From an uncultured Clostridium sp. (lineage in GTDB: Bacteria; Bacillota; Clostridia; Lachnospirales; Lachnospiraceae), in NCBI GenBank assembly GCA_947643685.1, contig CANRXD010000072.1, positions 1 through 7,495 on the forward strand: a DNA stretch of 7,495 nucleotides, read 5' to 3'. The position numbers and the translations under genes are program-made. A model generated the notes under the pieces. That model worked only from the letters and a program-made list of their open reading frames with translations, did not search any database and was not told the DNA's origin. This document shows positions 4,801 to 7,495 of the stretch, in pieces (positions within the stretch are counted from its first letter, which is position 1; each line of letters starts with the position of its first letter).

Positions 4801-7495
4801 TCCTGTTCCTCCTGCTTTTTTAAACTGCTCAGAAGTTGATTCAACAGCATTTCGGCGTTGTCATCTTCATATAGTTTCAGCTGCTCCTGAATTTCCCTGA
4901 GACTATCCATTCTATCCTGCGGCATCTCGTGTCGCAGAATATCTGTCAGGATCTCTGCACACTTCTGCGACCTGAAATTTTCCAATTCCTTCAGAGCCTC
5001 GCCTGCCCGCTGCGCCAATTCCTGCACGGATAAGGCGGGCTGCTTCTCCTCCTGTGGTTCCTCCTTTTGCCGTTGTTCCAGAACCTGTCCGATCTTCCCC
5101 AGCAACTTCTCATATGCCTCCAGAAGCAGGGGAAGCTGTTGTTCAATCAGCGTTTTGTCCCCCCGTGCTGCGGCGTTCTCCTGAGCGCGGGCCATATCAG
5201 AAACACCGACAGCACCAATATTGGCCGAAGCACTTTTGAGCGCATGCACCTCTGTCCGGTAGTCCGAAAGGCTCGTATCAGCAAGTCTCTGCAAAAGCCC
5301 GATTTTACGCCGGCCGTCTTTATAATAAAGCTCCAAAAGCCCGGCAAACCCCGCCTCATTGCCGGAATAGTACCGCATTGCAACGTTCATATCAATCCCT
5401 TCAATCCGAAACGCATTCGGATCCAGGGTTTCGCGCTTCTCTCCGCCGCCTCCGGTGTGCCTGCGCTCCTCCGGAACCCAGCGCATCAGAAGCTGCCCAA
5501 GGGCTTTCCGGTCCAGCGGCTTGGCAATAAAATCCTGAAAGCCCTTATCCAGAAACCGCTGCCGCATTCCCTCCATAGCATTGGCAGTCAGGGCAATAAT
5601 GGCAGGCGCGGTTCCATTCTCGCCGCAGTCCCTCCGAATAATTTCTGCCGCCTCAATGCCGTCCATCATCGGCATCATATGATCCATAAAAATGATGTCA
5701 TACCGTTTCTTTCGTACCAGTTCAATAGCCTCCGGCCCGCTTTCCGCCTCATCCAGATCAAAAGCATAGCTTTTCAGGAAGCTCCTGGCGACCTTGCGGT
5801 TGATCACATTATCATCCACGATCAAAACCTTCACGTCAGGACCGGTAAAAGTTTCAATGGCTTCCAAATCGTTCTGAGAGATTTCCGGGACCTCCGCAAT
5901 GGGGCGCCGGTCCACAATTTTCTGGGGAATGGTGATAGTAAATGCGGTTCCCTGTCCGTAAACACTTTCCACGTTAATGCCACCGCCCATTAACTCCACT
6001 AAATGCCTGACAATCGCCAGGCCCAGGCCAGTGCCCTCCACGCTCCGGTTGCGTTTGGAGTCCACCTGACGGAAATCCTCGAAAATCTTTCCCATATCTT
6101 CCTGCCGGATACCACAGCCGGTATCCTCCACACGGAAGGTAAGGATTTCCTCATCTTCATGTTCACCGGGCCTGCCGGTAACACTGGCCTTCACATAGCC
6201 CTCTTTCGTGAATTTGATGGCGTTATTGAGAATATTGATAAGAATCTGCTTAATCCGCCCATCATCCCCGTTATAGCGACAGGGAATGGTTTCATCGCAC
6301 TCGTATTTCATAATAAGTCCGCGCTTGGAAGCAGCCATGTCCATCATACCCACTACCTCGCTTACAACATCCTTCAGGGAATAGTCTGTGGATACCAGCT
6401 CCATCTTTCCGGCCTCCACCTTGGACAGATCCAGAATATCGTTGATGATGGCCAGAAGATTTTTGGCGGCAGACTGCACATCCCTGGCGTAATTGCGGAT
6501 AGAAGGGTCCCTGCACTCCTCCATAATGATATCATTCATTCCGATAATGGCATTCATGGGAGTACGGATCTCATGGGACATATTGGCCAGAAATTCACTT
6601 TTTGCGATATTCGCCTTTTCAGCCTGCTGCCGCACCCGTTTGATCTCGTTGATGTAGGCTTTGATGTCAGTCATATCCAGCACAAGGATAACGCAGCCCT
6701 GTCTGCGGCCGCTTTCATCTATGATCTGCTTGCTGTGGCACTCATAACTCTGTCCGTTGATGGAAAAGCTCCATGGAATACTTTCATTGAGCATTTCCTC
6801 CCGGAAATCCTCCACAACCCGGATATTTTCGCCCGGCTTGTGTTCAGGCAGACTGGTGAAAATGCGGGCGGCAGCCCTGTTGTAACTGACAAGCCTGTCA
6901 TGGTCATCCAGAGCAATCACACCGTCTCCCAGGCTCTCCAGCACCTTCTCCGCCGCCAGATGCCGGAAATCGTAGTTGCGGCGGCTCCACACAACGATTA
7001 CCACCATAGACATGGAAACGGCGAAGGTTACCGGAGTAAGATCACAGACCACTACAAGTTTAACTATGTAAATCACCAACAGAATCACAGGCAGGGTGGT
7101 GATAACAAGAATCGTCTGATACTGGCGGCTGACCTGCTGGTCTGCACGCAGCCGGATTGCCCGTGCCAGAGTGTATATGGACAACATACAGGGAATGATA
7201 ACGCGGGTGAACAGAGACAAAGCGTACAGGGGCCCGTAAGTGATACTGACATAGTGAAAGCCATCCTGCGTAGACAACCATTGAAATTCGTGGTAAAAAA
7301 TGCCGTTCCAGTTAAAGATCGCCAAAAACAGAGTCAGAAAATTGATGATACCCAGGGCTGCCAGCAGCTTTTTCGGCGGACTCGCGTAACAATAAGTATA
7401 AATGAACCAGCAATAGCACAGCGGGGCAAAGATCGACCCGACATTTTCTACTGTCACCGCTGCCACAGCCACCTCCACAGTGGGTGCAGTCAGTT
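4797..7495 (-). CDS. Membrane hybrid sensor histidine kinase (7TM-type sensor, PAS, HisKA, HATPase, REC, Hpt), 5' end outside window
   Basis: Numbering is from the GTG at 7476-7478, but the frame stays open to the window edge. Only about five membrane segments are visible (about 15-32, 38-56, 77-106, 121-142, 146-164). The family's N-terminal sensor normally has seven, so the true start is probably upstream. After the membrane come a PAS domain (about 178-272, ESLGDGVIALDD), HisKA with H302 in NMSHEIRTPMN, and HATPase_c with N-box N415/N419, G1 DTGCGI (452-457), F-box FEDF and G2 GTGLGLAIV (482-490). A receiver follows (549-668; D555-D556, D599, T631, K653), then an Hpt domain with H745 in VHALKSASANIGA. 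The last 90 residues (805-893) are charged and helical, with no family I can name. All catalytic residues are intact, so a His-Asp-His-Asp relay is expected. The ligand is unknown. It overlaps the next gene by ATGA. Confidence 0.95.
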   Translation of the reverse strand, partial: LTAPTVEVAVAAVTVENVGSIFAPLCYCWFIYTYCYASPPKKLLAALGIINFLTLFLAIFNWNGIFYHEFQWLSTQDGFHYVSITYGPLYALSLFTRVIIPCMLSIYTLARAIRLRADQQVSRQYQTILVITTLPVILLVIYIVKLVVVCDLTPVTFAVSMSMVVIVVWSRRNYDFRHLAAEKVLESLGDGVIALDDHDRLVSYNRAAARIFTSLPEHKPGENIRVVEDFREEMLNESIPWSFSINGQSYECHSKQIIDESGRRQGCVILVLDMTDIKAYINEIKRVRQQAEKANIAKSEFLANMSHEIRTPMNAIIGMNDIIMEECRDPSIRNYARDVQSAAKNLLAIINDILDLSKVEAGKMELVSTDYSLKDVVSEVVGMMDMAASKRGLIMKYECDETIPCRYNGDDGRIKQILINILNNAIKFTKEGYVKASVTGRPGEHEDEEILTFRVEDTGCGIRQEDMGKIFEDFRQVDSKRNRSVEGTGLGLAIVRHLVELMGGGINVESVYGQGTAFTITIPQKIVDRRPIAEVPEISQNDLEAIETFTGPDVKVLIVDDNVINRKVARSFLKSYAFDLDEAESGPEAIELVRKKRYDIIFMDHMMPMMDGIEAAEIIRRDCGENGTAPAIIALTANAMEGMRQRFLDKGFQDFIAKPLDRKALGQLLMRWVPEERRHTGGGGEKRETLDPNAFRIEGIDMNVAMRYYSGNEAGFAGLLELYYKDGRRKIGLLQRLADTSLSDYRTEVHALKSASANIGAVGVSDMARAQENAAARGDKTLIEQQLPLLLEAYEKLLGKIGQVLEQRQKEEPQEEKQPALSVQELAQRAGEALKELENFRSQKCAEILTDILRHEMPQDRMDSLREIQEQLKLYEDDNAEMLLNQLLSSLKKQEEQE

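Noticed and set aside
5067..5993. 308-codon open frame on the plus strand opposite the kinase
   Set aside because: It lies wholly antisense to the HATPase-REC-Hpt coding sequence, shows no recognisable domain, and is an accident of codon use in the real minus-strand gene.

Overview
The window reads as low-to-mid-GC Gram-positive chromosome, most likely from the Clostridia and probably the Lachnospiraceae. This rests on strong Shine-Dalgarno sites (GGAGG-type) before most genes, clear sigma-A-type promoters, the prmA-rsmE gene pair, a clostridial-type Rpn/PD-(D/E)XK 'putative transposase' protein, and a 7TM-PAS-hybrid histidine kinase of the kind common in gut Lachnospiraceae. The family-level placement is inference. 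Every supported gene lies on the minus strand, so transcription runs from high to low coordinates. No tRNA, rRNA, CRISPR array or insertion sequence was seen.

Region A (about 7495 to 3505) is a signalling cassette. It holds a large membrane-anchored hybrid histidine kinase (7TM-type sensor, PAS, HisKA, HATPase, REC, Hpt) whose 5' end is beyond the window edge. Next come a stand-alone receiver protein overlapping it by ATGA, a CheX-like CheY-P phosphatase (ExxN motif), and a second, CheY-like stand-alone receiver. The spacings of -4, 12 and 18 nt point to one operon. The inferred logic is a His-Asp-His-Asp phosphorelay feeding one or both single-domain receivers, with CheX as phosphate drain. 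No DNA-binding or enzymatic output domain is visible. The cassette ends in small hairpins around and after the last stop codon.

Region B (3376 to 2582) is a TauE/SafE-family membrane permease, 128 nt downstream of the last receiver. It ends at a very strong, bidirectional-looking terminator. No clear promoter was found in the 128 nt, so it may be read through from the signalling operon.

Region C (about 2626 to 1366) is a self-contained unit: a roughly 300-nt intergenic region with a hairpin (2530-2570) and a near-consensus promoter (TTGAAA-17-TAAAAT), an Rpn-family nuclease/putative transposase gene starting at GTG, and a Rho-independent terminator.

Region D (1365 to 1) is a translation-apparatus modification operon. 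A near-consensus promoter (TTGCCA-17-TATGAT) lies immediately after the previous terminator. It is followed by a leader with a strong hairpin, prmA (ribosomal protein L11 methyltransferase), and the N-terminal third of rsmE (16S rRNA m3U1498 methyltransferase), which runs off the window.
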